Assembly: GCA_002082245.2 (NCBI GenBank)
Contig: NBTC02000002.1
Span: 3,224,001-3,288,000, forward strand
Direction of reading: 5' to 3'
DNA length: 64,000 nucleotides
Origin: Yersinia enterocolitica
Lineage (GTDB): Bacteria > Pseudomonadota > Gammaproteobacteria > Enterobacterales > Enterobacteriaceae
Translations under genes and position numbers: made by a program
Part shown: piece after piece, positions 37,114 through 46,621 of the stretch
Layout of the letters: every line of letters starts with the position of its first letter
Numbering within the stretch: the first letter of the stretch is position 1
Notes under the pieces: model-generated
What the model was told of the DNA's origin: nothing
Database searches by the model: none
Seen by the model: only the letters and a program-made list of their open reading frames with translations

Positions 37114-38568
37114 ATGTACCTTGGCATCGACTTGGGCACCTCCGGCGTCAAAGCAATTCTACTGGCCGAAAACGGGCAAGTAGTTGCGAGCCAAAGTGCC
37201 GCTTTATCCGTCTCGCGCCCACGCCCGTTGTGGTCGGAACAAAACCCAGCTGACTGGTGGCAGGCAACCGATCAGGCCATGCAGGCTCTGGCCGCAGCAC
37301 ATGATTTGCAGCAGGTAAAAGCCCTTGGGTTAACCGGGCAAATGCACGGCGCAACCTTACTGGATAAACAACATCAGGTGCTGCGCCCAGCCATTCTATG
37401 GAATGATGGCCGCAGTTTTGCCCAATGTCAGGCACTGGAGCAAGCAGTACCCGAGTCGCGCCAGATTACAGGTAATCTGATGATGCCCGGGTTTACCGCA
37501 CCAAAACTGAAATGGCTGGCTGAGCATGAGCCAGATATTTTTAATCGTATTGATAAGGTACTGTTACCAAAAGATTATCTTCGTTTTCTGATCAGTGGTG
37601 ATTTCGCCAGCGATATGTCCGATGCCGCCGGTACTATGTGGCTGGATGTCGCGCAGCGTGACTGGAGTGATGAGATGTTGGCCGCCTGCGGTTTAAACCG
37701 CCAGCACATGCCAGCACTGTTTGAAGGCAGCCAGATTACCGGCCATGTCAGTACAGCTATTGCCCACCGCTGGGGTATCAACACCATTCCGGTAGTGGCC
37801 GGAGGTGGTGATAATGCTGCCGGTGCTATTGGTGTTGGTCTGTATCAGACCGGACAGGCGATGTTGTCGCTGGGTACCTCCGGCGTCTATTTTGCCGTCA
37901 GTGACGGTTTTCTCAGCAACCCCGCCAGCGCAGTTCATAGTTTTTGCCATGCATTACCACATACCTGGCACCTGATGTCGGTGATGCTAAGTGCCGCATC
38001 CTGTCTTGACTGGGCTTGCCAACTCACCGGCGTCGATAATGTTCCTGCACTGATAGCAGAAGTGGAGAAAGCACCGCCAGCGGCTACCCCGGTATGGTTC
38101 TTACCCTACCTTTCTGGCGAACGGACTCCCCATAATAACCCCAATGCTAAAGGGGCATTCTGGGGCTTTACCCACCAACATGGCAGGGCAGATTTAGCCC
38201 GTGCGGTGTTAGAAGGGGTGGGATTTGCTTTAGCTGATGGGATGGATGCGGTGCATGCCAGCGGATTGCAGCCGACATCAGTCACATTGATTGGCGGGGG
38301 GGCTCGCAGTGCCTATTGGCGGCAAATGTTGGCTGATATCAGTGGCCAAACGCTGGAATATCGTACCGGGGGGGATATCGGCCCAGCGTTGGGCGCAGCC
38401 CGGTTGGCTCAAATTGCACTGAACCCAGAAACGCCATTAGCGGACTTATTACCTGAACTGATATTGGAACAAACCCATTTACCTGATACAGATCGCCATC
38501 ACTATTACACTGCTCAACGGACAATCTTCAAAAAGCTCTATCAGCAATTACTGCCGTTATGTGAGTAA
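37114..38568 (+). CDS. xylB: Xylulokinase XylB (FGGY family)
   Basis: Phosphorylates D-xylulose to xylulose-5-phosphate, feeding the pentose phosphate pathway. 484 residues, same as E. coli. FGGY-kinase features: N-terminal phosphate loop MYLGIDLGTSGVKAILL, the ALGLTGQMHGATLLD region, GGGDNAAGAIGVG with the catalytic Asp, and LIGGGARSAYWRQMLADI near the C terminus. 50 bases after xylA with AAGGAAGG as ribosome site. A hairpin lies just behind it. Confidence 0.97.
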   Translation: MYLGIDLGTSGVKAILLAENGQVVASQSAALSVSRPRPLWSEQNPADWWQATDQAMQALAAAHDLQQVKALGLTGQMHGATLLDKQHQVLRPAILWNDGRSFAQCQALEQAVPESRQITGNLMMPGFTAPKLKWLAEHEPDIFNRIDKVLLPKDYLRFLISGDFASDMSDAAGTMWLDVAQRDWSDEMLAACGLNRQHMPALFEGSQITGHVSTAIAHRWGINTIPVVAGGGDNAAGAIGVGLYQTGQAMLSLGTSGVYFAVSDGFLSNPASAVHSFCHALPHTWHLMSVMLSAASCLDWACQLTGVDNVPALIAEVEKAPPAATPVWFLPYLSGERTPHNNPNAKGAFWGFTHQHGRADLARAVLEGVGFALADGMDAVHASGLQPTSVTLIGGGARSAYWRQMLADISGQTLEYRTGGDIGPALGAARLAQIALNPETPLADLLPELILEQTHLPDTDRHHYYTAQRTIFKKLYQQLLPLCE

Positions 38569-38575
38569 ATAACAC

Positions 38576-38610
38576 CTCAGGGCTGGCGAGTAATACCCCT
38601 CAGCCCTGAG
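38576..38610. terminator. Hairpin between convergent xylB and the fimbrial operon
   Basis: Perfect ten-base arms CTCAGGGCTG/CAGCCCTGAG around a 15-base loop in the 46-base gap between xylB and the fimbrial adhesin gene. Likely shared transcription end; U runs are short. Confidence 0.6.
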
Positions 38611-38614
38611 CGTA

Positions 38615-39601
38615 TTAGTAATAGTTGATTTTCACGATGGCTGTGGCATCAAATTGGCCTAATTTCACTGATTGCCCGGCAATAGCATTCAGGCTGGCAG
38701 TATAATTTTTTGTCACCTGACTCACATCGTTCAACTGTGCGAACTCGTTATAACGGTTATATACAATCGCCTGACTGGCATCATTATAAATCGTCAATTT
38801 CGTGCCGTTTTGCATATCAATGGCATTATCACCCACTAACGGATTCGTGGTTGAGAACTGCGCCTGAATAGAAAAATTGGACAAGCAACCTTGTTTGACT
38901 GCGGTAATGGAAAACGGCTGACTAATATTATTGCCGCTATTTTGTAGCAACGCTTTATTGAATACGCCAAAATTCACGATTTGCGATTCTGGATATACCA
39001 CCAAGTCTGCACCGCAGGCAATAAACCGTACTCCCGTTAACCCTGATAAGGCATAGCGCAAGTTCTTTGCCCCAGAGGTCAGATTCAGCCCAGTTGAACC
39101 ATCAAGTTGGAATACCGTGAAGTTATCTGCACCCACATAATAACCGCTCGAAGGTGGGTTACCGGTCACTTTAATATATAGCCGGAAAGTCACCGTAACG
39201 GTAACGTTTTGCCCTTTAACAATCGGAGAGGAATTGGTATTTAAACGGGCCGCGTTAGTTTCTAAATCCTGCCCATTATAACTGACACCTAATTGCAACC
39301 CCTGCCCCAACGATTGATGTAGCGGGTTAAAATAGAACCACACTTGGTCAACCGTCGAGCCTAATACGTTATCGCAATAGGCTGTAACAGTAATATCGTT
39401 CGATTCCCAGACTTTCGTCCCTGCCGCAACATTCGATGGTATCGCTAATTGCCCGATAGGTATCGCAGGCTTAATCACAATACCGGTTCCCTTTTCAACA
39501 CAATCAAGGGCATAGGCCGCCTGCGATAACAGCAGCGTCACCAATAAAATAACTACCGAGCCACCCATCCGGCCCATTTTATTTAACATAGCATGAGTCA
39601 T
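38615..39601 (-). CDS. Fimbrial tip adhesin / minor subunit
   Basis: Last gene of a chaperone-usher operon. 328 residues from the ATG at 39601, chosen because AAGGA lies six bases before; upstream in-frame starts (39607, 39640, 39673) have worse signals and the last two overlap the chaperone gene. After a signal peptide (VVILLVTLLLSQAAYA) comes LDCVEKGTGIVIKP; the length, four or more cysteines and the C-terminal pilin domain ending in alternating hydrophobics (FDATAIVKINYY) fit a two-domain FimH-like tip protein. The receptor cannot be guessed; the N-terminal half shows no similarity I recognise. Confidence 0.75.
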   Translation of the reverse strand: MTHAMLNKMGRMGGSVVILLVTLLLSQAAYALDCVEKGTGIVIKPAIPIGQLAIPSNVAAGTKVWESNDITVTAYCDNVLGSTVDQVWFYFNPLHQSLGQGLQLGVSYNGQDLETNAARLNTNSSPIVKGQNVTVTVTFRLYIKVTGNPPSSGYYVGADNFTVFQLDGSTGLNLTSGAKNLRYALSGLTGVRFIACGADLVVYPESQIVNFGVFNKALLQNSGNNISQPFSITAVKQGCLSNFSIQAQFSTTNPLVGDNAIDMQNGTKLTIYNDASQAIVYNRYNEFAQLNDVSQVTKNYTASLNAIAGQSVKLGQFDATAIVKINYY

Positions 39602-39639
39602 TGTCATTCCTTTACCGGTACCGGAACAGGCTGCGCGCA

Positions 39640-40407
39640 TTACTTTTTCTTTTCCGCAGGTTGAATTTGGCAATCAACAGCCGAGCAGTTAAAAATACGG
39701 ATGACCATGCCACCAAAATCATCCATATAACCAATGCTATAACGACTGCCACTATAACCTGGCGTCTTGGCAATCTCAGTACCAAAAGGCGCGATCATTA
39801 GGCTATCGAAACCGGGGAAATTACCGCGATTATCCTGGCTTAAATACCCTAACGTGATGTAATACGGTGTCGGGTTATGAATTTTTAGACTTTCACCTTG
39901 CTTACTAATCTGTAATTTTTCCTGCCAGACCTCGTTATAATCTGCTTTTATCGCCGTAGGGCGGTAAAATAGCTTCACTCTATTTTGAATCGCAATTTGT
40001 ACCACGTTGGTCATTTCACTTTTTGGTGGTACTTCCCGCACGTTGAAATAGAATAGCGTCTCGCGATCTGTAGCTAATTTATCAGCATCAGGCAGTTTCA
40101 TAATGCGCACCTGACTTTTTTGGCCGGCATTAATCCGCTGCATTGGCGGTAAAGCAACCAATGGGTTATCTACTTTCTGGCCAGCGGCATTTTCTAACCA
40201 TGATTGCGCTAAATAAGGTGATGTTTTACTCTGATTTTGCAAAATAACACTGGCTGATTTATCGCTGCTGTTGAAGATAATCCGTGTCCGGTCAAGATTA
40301 ATCGCCGCCTCACTGACCATCGTGGTAAGCAATAAGGCAATCCCTACTATGGCATTATTTATCTGCTGGTTCTTCCTAACCAGCATCATGTTATTAAGGT
40401 CTTTCAT
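39640..40407 (-). CDS. Periplasmic fimbrial chaperone (PapD family)
   Basis: Immunoglobulin-like chaperone that holds pilins by donor-strand complementation and passes them to the usher. 255 residues with signal peptide (IVGIALLLTTMVSEA before AINLDRTRIIF). Family marks: SPYLAQSWLENAAG, the conserved Arg/Lys anchor residues (TRIIF near the N terminus, KLFYRPTAIK in the middle) and ETLFYFNVREVPPK. The short F1-G1 loop places it in the FGS group. A second possible start, MMLVRKNQ at 40389, would shorten the leader. Confidence 0.93.
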   Translation of the reverse strand: MKDLNNMMLVRKNQQINNAIVGIALLLTTMVSEAAINLDRTRIIFNSSDKSASVILQNQSKTSPYLAQSWLENAAGQKVDNPLVALPPMQRINAGQKSQVRIMKLPDADKLATDRETLFYFNVREVPPKSEMTNVVQIAIQNRVKLFYRPTAIKADYNEVWQEKLQISKQGESLKIHNPTPYYITLGYLSQDNRGNFPGFDSLMIAPFGTEIAKTPGYSGSRYSIGYMDDFGGMVIRIFNCSAVDCQIQPAEKKK

Positions 40408-40554
40408 TTTCTGTTCCGCTCTAAATTAGATCGTTATGCTGTGAATAACTGCTTTAAGTAAGCAACAGTTTTGGGTAAAAAATAATTTACGGTCAATAAT
40501 AGTTTTCGGTCAATAAACTATTTTAATTAATATTTTTCCATATTGCTGCCTAAC

Positions 40555-43053
40555 CTACTGACAAGGAAGTAGAATTTTCCCTGAATTCATGCCGTTATTT
40601 TCCGGCAATACTATCTTGCACTGCTTTTTGCCCCACTGAACCGTCAGTTTCCCGGCATCTTCTAAGCCAGCCAAATAGGCCAAGCCACTTTCGCCTAAAA
40701 TACCTACCTCGGCTCCGGTTTTATCAGCAATAACCGATGACCCAAGTGGTGGGAAACTACCGTCATTGAGGCGGATTATGGCCATAATTTGCTGACCTTT
40801 TACTGCCCTAATTTCACGGTAACCAATAGCACCTTCGGTTAGGGTTTTTTGAATAACAGTACTATAGACTTCAATATCTTCCGGCAGGCTTTGCACATCA
40901 ACCCGAACGTCTGACTGCTGATAACTGGTAACGCCATTTACCACTGCCACACCAAACCGATTGGTAATCGCCGAATTATTATTCAATGACACACCTGAAA
41001 CATTGCCGGTATCAATCATTATTCTTGGCTCATTACCCGATTTATTCTGGTGAGCTGAAACACCCTTCGCAGTCGCGGTTATCGAGCCATACCAGTTGGT
41101 ATTCAACGAGTTATATTCATTATTTTTATGGCTGGCATCGACACCAAACTCACCATAAGGGGAGCTATGCTGATAGCCACCACGGAACACGCCATTTCCT
41201 TGCTGTATTTCAGGGCTGGCGCCCCCGGCGCTGACACGCCAGATATTCCTCGGGTCCTGGCTGTTGAAATAGGAGATATTCTGCGAGTAGCCGTTGTTCT
41301 TATCACGTTGCGCGTCATAACTGACCTGCTGCCCAACACCAATCGGGACGCTGAATGAGAAGAACACCTGATTTTCGCTTTCATACTGGTATTTCACTTT
41401 ATTGGCAGAGATTGTCGTCGAAATGCCTTTAAAAGAGCCAATATCAAAAATTTTGCTGACAGAAACACCGTAATTATTACTGGATACATCATTCCAGTAA
41501 GTTTTATGGGTAGCAGATAAGTACATAGTGATATCCGGCCAGGCCAAATATTGGTTCGCGGTCACGGTGTATGTTTGCTTATCATTTTGTAGATAATTAT
41601 TGCCATTTAGCCGATCCAAATACTGGCTCATGCTCATAAAGTTCTTTTCGGAAAAACGGTATCCGGCAAAGGTAATCTGGCTATTAGTCTGGTCAAAACG
41701 CTTGGAATAGTTAACCCGGTAGCTTTCACCACTCTGCTTCCCTTCATGCGGTAACTGAGAGCGGGAATGTGTAACATCGACAGACAGCGCACCGAAATCA
41801 TGTAAATTTTGCCCAGCACCCATGGCTATCGCGGTGTAGTCCTGTGACGTCGCAATCACTCCGCCATACAAGGAAACATCATTAAATGCCCCCCATGAAA
41901 ACTCACCATTAAAGAAAGTCGGATCACTTACCGCGTTATTGCTGCCCTGCATCGGACGGCCCAAAGCCGTTTTATAGCGGATGGCACCTTTGCGGGTTAA
42001 AAATGGTACGGTTGCGGCGCTAACTTGGAAAGTGGTTACACGACCATCTTCCTCTTCCACGCGGACATCAATATTGCCCTGTACCGCCTCACTAATATCT
42101 TGAATAACAAACGGCCCCGGAGCAACGTTGGTTTGGTAAAGGGTACGGCCATTTTGGCTCAGAATGACTCTGGCATTGGTGCGAGCAATGCCGATCACTT
42201 GCGGTGCATAGCCACGCAGTGTCGGTGGCAACATCCGCTCATCACTGGAAAGTGATGCCCCCAGAAAACGAAATGAATCGAAAATACTGGAGCTGAGATA
42301 GGTTTGACCACCAATAAATTTAGCCCCTATCGCTGGGATAGCCCGAAATGCATACACTTGTGACCAGTCAAAATTACTGTAGTGCGAGCCTTCTGTTTCA
42401 TTATTGATATATTGGTAATCAGCACGGATACGCCATGGCCCCATATTGGCGCCCGCAGTTCCGTAGCTGCTAAAATTAGTGCTACTACTACCACTTTTCG
42501 GCGCATAACGATTACCAAACAGGTTGTAATCCAATATAGCGCCGGGAATGCCATCATCCCATTGAGAAGGCGGCACCCAATTAGGATCACTGTAAGCTAA
42601 CCATGCTTGTGGAATAGAGATAATTAAATATTGTTTTTCTTTATCGTAATTTGCCGTAATTTCTTCTTTTTGATCAATAGAGACACACTTGCCATCATTC
42701 CATAATGTCAGCGACTCACGCACAGCCGGAGCTAACCCTAGCAGATCAACTAAATCTGGAGACAGGCATAATTTAGTTAATTTCCCATCATCGACAGGTA
42801 AATAGGGTATCAGGTAGCGCTCAGGTAACAGCCGGCCATTAATCAGGACATCAAGCAGATAATCACCAGGAGGGGTATAATCATCAACCTCAAAACGAGA
42901 CAGATCGATATTACTGCGATCTTTTGCATCGATAATATTGGTATTAAACTCTACTGCTGCAGCCATTCCAGGCAATAATAAACTCAAACCTGCCAATGTT
43001 AATATTTGCACCATTCGAAAGATCATTTCTTTTCTTCTAGATTTATATTGCAT
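40555..43053 (-). CDS. Outer-membrane fimbrial usher (FimD/PapC family)
   Basis: Forms the outer-membrane pore and assembly platform for the pilus. 832 residues: signal peptide ending PGMAAA, N-terminal chaperone-binding domain (VEFNTNIIDAKDRSNIDLSRFE), 24-strand barrel with plug (VAPGPFVIQDISEAVQGNIDVRVEEEDGR is the plug-side landmark, shown here as APGPFVIQDI), and C-terminal domains ending in a Cys pair (CKIVLP and LLPCQ). Complete, with no frameshift. It follows the pilin gene after a 180-base gap with a hairpin that can reduce read-through. Confidence 0.95.
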   Translation of the reverse strand: MQYKSRRKEMIFRMVQILTLAGLSLLLPGMAAAVEFNTNIIDAKDRSNIDLSRFEVDDYTPPGDYLLDVLINGRLLPERYLIPYLPVDDGKLTKLCLSPDLVDLLGLAPAVRESLTLWNDGKCVSIDQKEEITANYDKEKQYLIISIPQAWLAYSDPNWVPPSQWDDGIPGAILDYNLFGNRYAPKSGSSSTNFSSYGTAGANMGPWRIRADYQYINNETEGSHYSNFDWSQVYAFRAIPAIGAKFIGGQTYLSSSIFDSFRFLGASLSSDERMLPPTLRGYAPQVIGIARTNARVILSQNGRTLYQTNVAPGPFVIQDISEAVQGNIDVRVEEEDGRVTTFQVSAATVPFLTRKGAIRYKTALGRPMQGSNNAVSDPTFFNGEFSWGAFNDVSLYGGVIATSQDYTAIAMGAGQNLHDFGALSVDVTHSRSQLPHEGKQSGESYRVNYSKRFDQTNSQITFAGYRFSEKNFMSMSQYLDRLNGNNYLQNDKQTYTVTANQYLAWPDITMYLSATHKTYWNDVSSNNYGVSVSKIFDIGSFKGISTTISANKVKYQYESENQVFFSFSVPIGVGQQVSYDAQRDKNNGYSQNISYFNSQDPRNIWRVSAGGASPEIQQGNGVFRGGYQHSSPYGEFGVDASHKNNEYNSLNTNWYGSITATAKGVSAHQNKSGNEPRIMIDTGNVSGVSLNNNSAITNRFGVAVVNGVTSYQQSDVRVDVQSLPEDIEVYSTVIQKTLTEGAIGYREIRAVKGQQIMAIIRLNDGSFPPLGSSVIADKTGAEVGILGESGLAYLAGLEDAGKLTVQWGKKQCKIVLPENNGMNSGKILLPCQ

Positions 43054-43087
43054 AAATAAATCACTGTCTTATGGCAAAGTATTAATA

Positions 43088-43107
43088 AAGGGGAGTATCC
43101 TCCCCTT
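43088..43107 (-). terminator. Attenuator-like hairpin between pilin and usher genes
   Basis: Perfect eight-base arms AAGGGGAG/CTCCCCTT with a four-base loop, 35 bases before the usher start. Such hairpins after the major pilin gene are common in fimbrial operons and favour pilin over usher; the U run is weak, so read-through is expected. Confidence 0.6.
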
Positions 43108-43234
43108 AAATTGAAGCTACATACGCCGCTGTAACGTCAAATAAGCAGGGTATGACCCAAAGTAATTGGTGTTTCAGCAAAGCAGCAAACAAGTGCCGCT
43201 AACGCTGCTGCAACGCCAAGTACGAAGGGTAATT

Positions 43235-43792
43235 TTATTTATAGTTCAGCGCGTAAGTAGCCTGGGACACGATAGTACCGGTTGTTACAGGTGCGCCAGT
43301 TGCTTCAACGCGCGCTGCGAATACTATCTGATTCGGGCCAGTTACCAGATTAACATCAGCACCGGTATCACCCACTTTCAGCAATGCGCCGTTAGTGTCG
43401 ATCAGACGAATACCTGCACCACCTGCGCTACCGGTGTTTGCCAGCAATGCTGGAGAGGTTGCATCAGAAACGCCGCCGAAAGTTACGGTAACTTTAGACA
43501 TTGCAGGGTAAGTTACTGAACCTGCGGTTTGTTCAGTCAGATCGCAATCTTGCAGATCAATGTTGTACTGAACGTTCTGAGAATATTTATTACCGGTTTC
43601 CAGTAATTTATTCGCTACCTGCCCCATATCTACGCTGATATCAGTAGAGTTCGGCGCGATAGAGCATGGTGCATTAATAACAGTACCGGTAAAATGAATA
43701 CGGCCATTACCTTCATCTGCAGCAAATGCTTGGGAAATGAAAGCAGAAGACGCCAACGCAATAATCAATGCACTTTTCTTAAAATTAGACAT
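43235..43792 (-). CDS. Major fimbrial subunit (type 1-like pilin)
   Basis: 185 residues with a signal peptide ending SQAFA before ADEGNGRIHFTGTVINAPCSIAP, the classical pilin N terminus (GRIHFTGTVINAPC, donor strand then first Cys). The second Cys (QDCDL) would close the disulphide, and the C terminus ends in the beta-zipper motif YALNYK with Tyr next to last. First gene in pilin-usher-chaperone-adhesin order, the order found in several pap-like and other chaperone-usher clades. No regulator gene or invertible switch is seen nearby. Confidence 0.95.
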   Translation of the reverse strand: MSNFKKSALIIALASSAFISQAFAADEGNGRIHFTGTVINAPCSIAPNSTDISVDMGQVANKLLETGNKYSQNVQYNIDLQDCDLTEQTAGSVTYPAMSKVTVTFGGVSDATSPALLANTGSAGGAGIRLIDTNGALLKVGDTGADVNLVTGPNQIVFAARVEATGAPVTTGTIVSQATYALNYK

Positions 43793-44663
43793 ATTAAAAA
43801 ACCTTTATTTAGACACCATATTTAAAGAATACGCTGATGGAATGCCATCAACGGCTCACGTCATTACCGATGGCTATAACCACGATAAAATAAATAAAAA
43901 ACATGAAAGTAAAAATGCAATAAGATGAAATCACAAAATGACACTAAAATTTAATTATAGGAATGCATTCCAGAATAAAAATTCCAGAATTAATCCTCAA
44001 TATTTAAATTATAATCATCAAAGTGTAATTTATATTAAATAGTAACCGATACTTTATAAACTCCCATGTATTTATATTATCTGGCTGTTCTCGCCCCGAC
44101 TGGACATGGGTAGGACTATACGCGATCTTTTTATCTAGTAAATACGAATTTATCGGCCAAATCGATCGTTATATATAATTTATTTGGTGTTTTATGCCAT
44201 GTTTATGATCAAAACCCAGTTATTTATGCCAAATAGGCTTGACTAAGCAAGGTTATACTTCAAATATTTTTATAATATCAGCAATAAATCTTATCTGTGT
44301 TTATTCGACAAATCAGAGATATCAACAATGTTGAAGGAAAAATCCTACAAAATATAGGAATATATTCATACGCCATCAATAGAACTATTCTTTTAATTAA
44401 TTCAAATTGTATATAATAAGCAATGAATACATTTTTAATGTCAAATTTTGTCGATAAAAAAGATGTTGGAAACCAAATGATATATATCCCGAGATTGCAA
44501 AATGCAGGCTAGCACAACTAATACACCAGCAAGTTGAAGCATAAGGGGTATAAACAAATGGTTAACTGGTCCCTTTTACACCCTATGATGGCCGGATTTG
44601 GCATTCCGCTCTAGTTAAAACCAGCCCATGATTGAGCTACATCCATACGGCGGAGGGCCGGAA
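43793..44663. other. Long AT-rich control region upstream of the pilin gene
   Basis: About 870 bases between divergent genes, strongly AT-rich, with no supported gene. I see a direct repeat of ATTCCAGAAT (43965 and 43982) and an outward pair TATTTGG (44181) / CCAAATA (44229). It must contain the pilin promoter and that of the isochorismatase-fold gene. AT-richness suggests H-NS control (inference). Confidence 0.5.
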
Positions 44664-45692
44664 ATGACTAACAGCGCATTACTGATTATTGATGTTCAAC
44701 AATCTTTCGAACATAAATCTTTTTGGCAGCAGCAAGACTTACCCGCCTTCTCGGCGGCACTGAATCTATTAATTACCGGCTGTAAACTGCGAGGAGTGGC
44801 ACTGGTCGATGTTTTTCATGTCGCCCCAGAAGGGCCTTTCTCACTGGCGTCAGGCTATGTTAAACCAATGTCGCTGGTTTCCCATCAGGCAGATGTTACC
44901 GTACAAAAGCGGGTACATAACGCGCTGACTGATTCAGGTCTGGATCAGTGGCTAAAGGAAAGGCAGATAGATCATCTAATTATTGCCGGTATGCGTACTG
45001 AGCAATGCTGTGAAACCACCGCCCGTGTGGCATCGGATTTAGGTTATCAAGTGACCTTCGTGACTGAAGCTACGCTAACCTTCCCAATGATGCAGCCAAA
45101 TGGTGTGGTATTGAGTAGCGAAGAATTAAAGCTGCGCACTGAAACCGTGTTAGTCGATCGGTTTGCCACCATCCGTACCGTTGCGAAAACACTGGATGCT
45201 CTGGATACTCGGCCGTCAGAGGTGGTTGCAGAAAAAACAGTAAACTGGCAGCCACAGCCTTATTTGCCACGAGATATCACCCCTGCTGACGTTAAATATC
45301 TTAAGCAGTGGCAGTTGAAGCGCTATGTTATTCGTTACTCGCAGGCCCAAGGTGACACACCATATTACGCCCCCGCTTATCAGTTAGTTGGGCAGTGGTT
45401 ACCTGAAGAAGCAGAAACGGTGAACCGCCCAGGCATTGGTTTTGTGATTGAGCATCAGGGGAAAACACTGAATTACCTGATTGTTGGATGGTGGGACAAT
45501 GAGAATGAATTGCGCGTGAAAGTCTGGGTACAAGAGCAGGGAGTGTGGCGTGCGGCACGGGATGAATCGTTCTGTGTGTGGGATTTGCAGGTTATGGCCT
45601 TTGAACGCGATGCTTTTGTTGCTACTTTGCTACAGCACACCCCGGATATTCCGGCTTATCTGAACCGTTATCTGACGGTAACTGTGGATTAA
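44664..45692 (+). CDS. Isochorismatase-fold cysteine hydrolase fused to an unknown C-terminal domain
   Basis: The first 190 residues or so are an isochorismatase-like hydrolase: LLIIDVQQSF supplies the catalytic Asp, VQKRVHNAL the Lys, and the active Cys is in GMRTEQCCETTARVASD. From about residue 205 (TPADVKYLKQWQLKRYVIRY) to the end (342) follows a second domain rich in Trp and Tyr (LIVGWWDNENELRVKVWV) that I do not recognise. ATG at 44664 has GGAGG seven bases upstream; an earlier ATG at 44628 lacks this. Two bases separate it from the regulator gene behind, which most likely controls it. Substrate unknown; nicotinamide-like or other amide hydrolysis is possible. Confidence 0.75.
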   Translation: MTNSALLIIDVQQSFEHKSFWQQQDLPAFSAALNLLITGCKLRGVALVDVFHVAPEGPFSLASGYVKPMSLVSHQADVTVQKRVHNALTDSGLDQWLKERQIDHLIIAGMRTEQCCETTARVASDLGYQVTFVTEATLTFPMMQPNGVVLSSEELKLRTETVLVDRFATIRTVAKTLDALDTRPSEVVAEKTVNWQPQPYLPRDITPADVKYLKQWQLKRYVIRYSQAQGDTPYYAPAYQLVGQWLPEEAETVNRPGIGFVIEHQGKTLNYLIVGWWDNENELRVKVWVQEQGVWRAARDESFCVWDLQVMAFERDAFVATLLQHTPDIPAYLNRYLTVTVD

Positions 45693-45694
45693 CC

Positions 45695-46621
45695 ATGCAA
45701 CGAAATGTCTATTTCCTATTGCTTCCCGGCGTGCTGTCGCTGGATTTAACTGGCCCGGCTGAAACCTTACGGTTGGCAGGGTCATTTAATCTCTTCTATA
45801 TCAGTCCATTGCCGCAAGTGACGGCTTCCACCGACATGGTGCTAGGCCAGTTACAACCACTGCCTGACCGCTTGCCAGAGGGCAGTTTACTGGTCGTGCC
45901 GGGAGTGAGCGACTCACGCCACTACTTTGCAACCGAAACGGCCGCAGTGGCCCGTCACTGGTTACAACAGCAAAAAATAGCCATTACACAGCAAAAAATA
46001 ATCTTGGTTTGTGTCTGCTCCGGTGCATTACTGGCGGCACAAGCGGGGCTACTGGATGGCTACCAATGCACCACTCATCACAATGTACTTGAGCGATTAC
46101 GTCAGCAGGCACCCGCCGCACAAACCAAAGAAAACCGTATCTTTGTTGAAGACCGTGGCGTGTATACCAGCGCCGGAATTACGGCGGGTATTGATCTCTC
46201 TTTGCATCTGATTAGCCGCTATTGCAGCCCACAAACTGCATTAGAAGTCGCACGGGAAATGGTGGTTTATTTTCGACGGTCTGGCGATGATCCGCAGCTT
46301 TCCCCCTGGTTACGTTACCGCAATCACCTGCATCCCGCCGTACACCGCGCGCAGGATGTGATGTCGGCAGAACCGGAAGCCGAATGGTCACTGCTTCAGG
46401 TCGCGCAGAAAGCACATGTCAGTAGCCGCCATTTAACACGATTATTCCGCGAACATGTCGGGATCAGTGTGCGTGAATTTCACGAACAATTGCGAGTCGC
46501 AGTGGCCGAAGTTCGCCTGCAAGAAGGGTTTAATCTGGAGAAAGCCGCACTGGCTGCCGGGTTCTCCTCCGGCCGCCAGCTTCGGCGCGCACAACAGCGT
46601 GGGCAGGTCGTGGTTAACTGA
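45695..46621 (+). CDS. GlxA/FtrA-type transcription regulator (DJ-1/PfpI + AraC)
   Basis: 308 residues. The N-terminal DJ-1/PfpI-like domain (about 1-180) opens NVYFLLLPGVLSLDLTGPAETLRLA (landmark LLPGVLSLDLTGP) and has the elbow Cys in VCVCSGALLAAQAG. The C-terminal AraC domain (about 215-308) shows LLQVAQKAHVSSRHLTRLFREHVG and a second helix-turn-helix around AALAAGFSSGRQLRRA. Such regulators usually control a neighbouring small-molecule hydrolase, here the two-base-distant isochorismatase-fold gene. Its 3' end overlaps convergent wecH by eight bases. Confidence 0.88.
   Translation: MQRNVYFLLLPGVLSLDLTGPAETLRLAGSFNLFYISPLPQVTASTDMVLGQLQPLPDRLPEGSLLVVPGVSDSRHYFATETAAVARHWLQQQKIAITQQKIILVCVCSGALLAAQAGLLDGYQCTTHHNVLERLRQQAPAAQTKENRIFVEDRGVYTSAGITAGIDLSLHLISRYCSPQTALEVAREMVVYFRRSGDDPQLSPWLRYRNHLHPAVHRAQDVMSAEPEAEWSLLQVAQKAHVSSRHLTRLFREHVGISVREFHEQLRVAVAEVRLQEGFNLEKAALAAGFSSGRQLRRAQQRGQVVVN

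Noticed and set aside
43737..43928. 63-codon plus frame over the pilin start
   Set aside because: Mostly antisense to the pilin signal peptide region; no homology or start signal.
43793..44627. Invertible fim-type promoter switch
   Set aside because: I looked for matched inverted repeats flanking the pilin promoter and for recombinase genes; only a weak seven-base pair was found and no recombinase.
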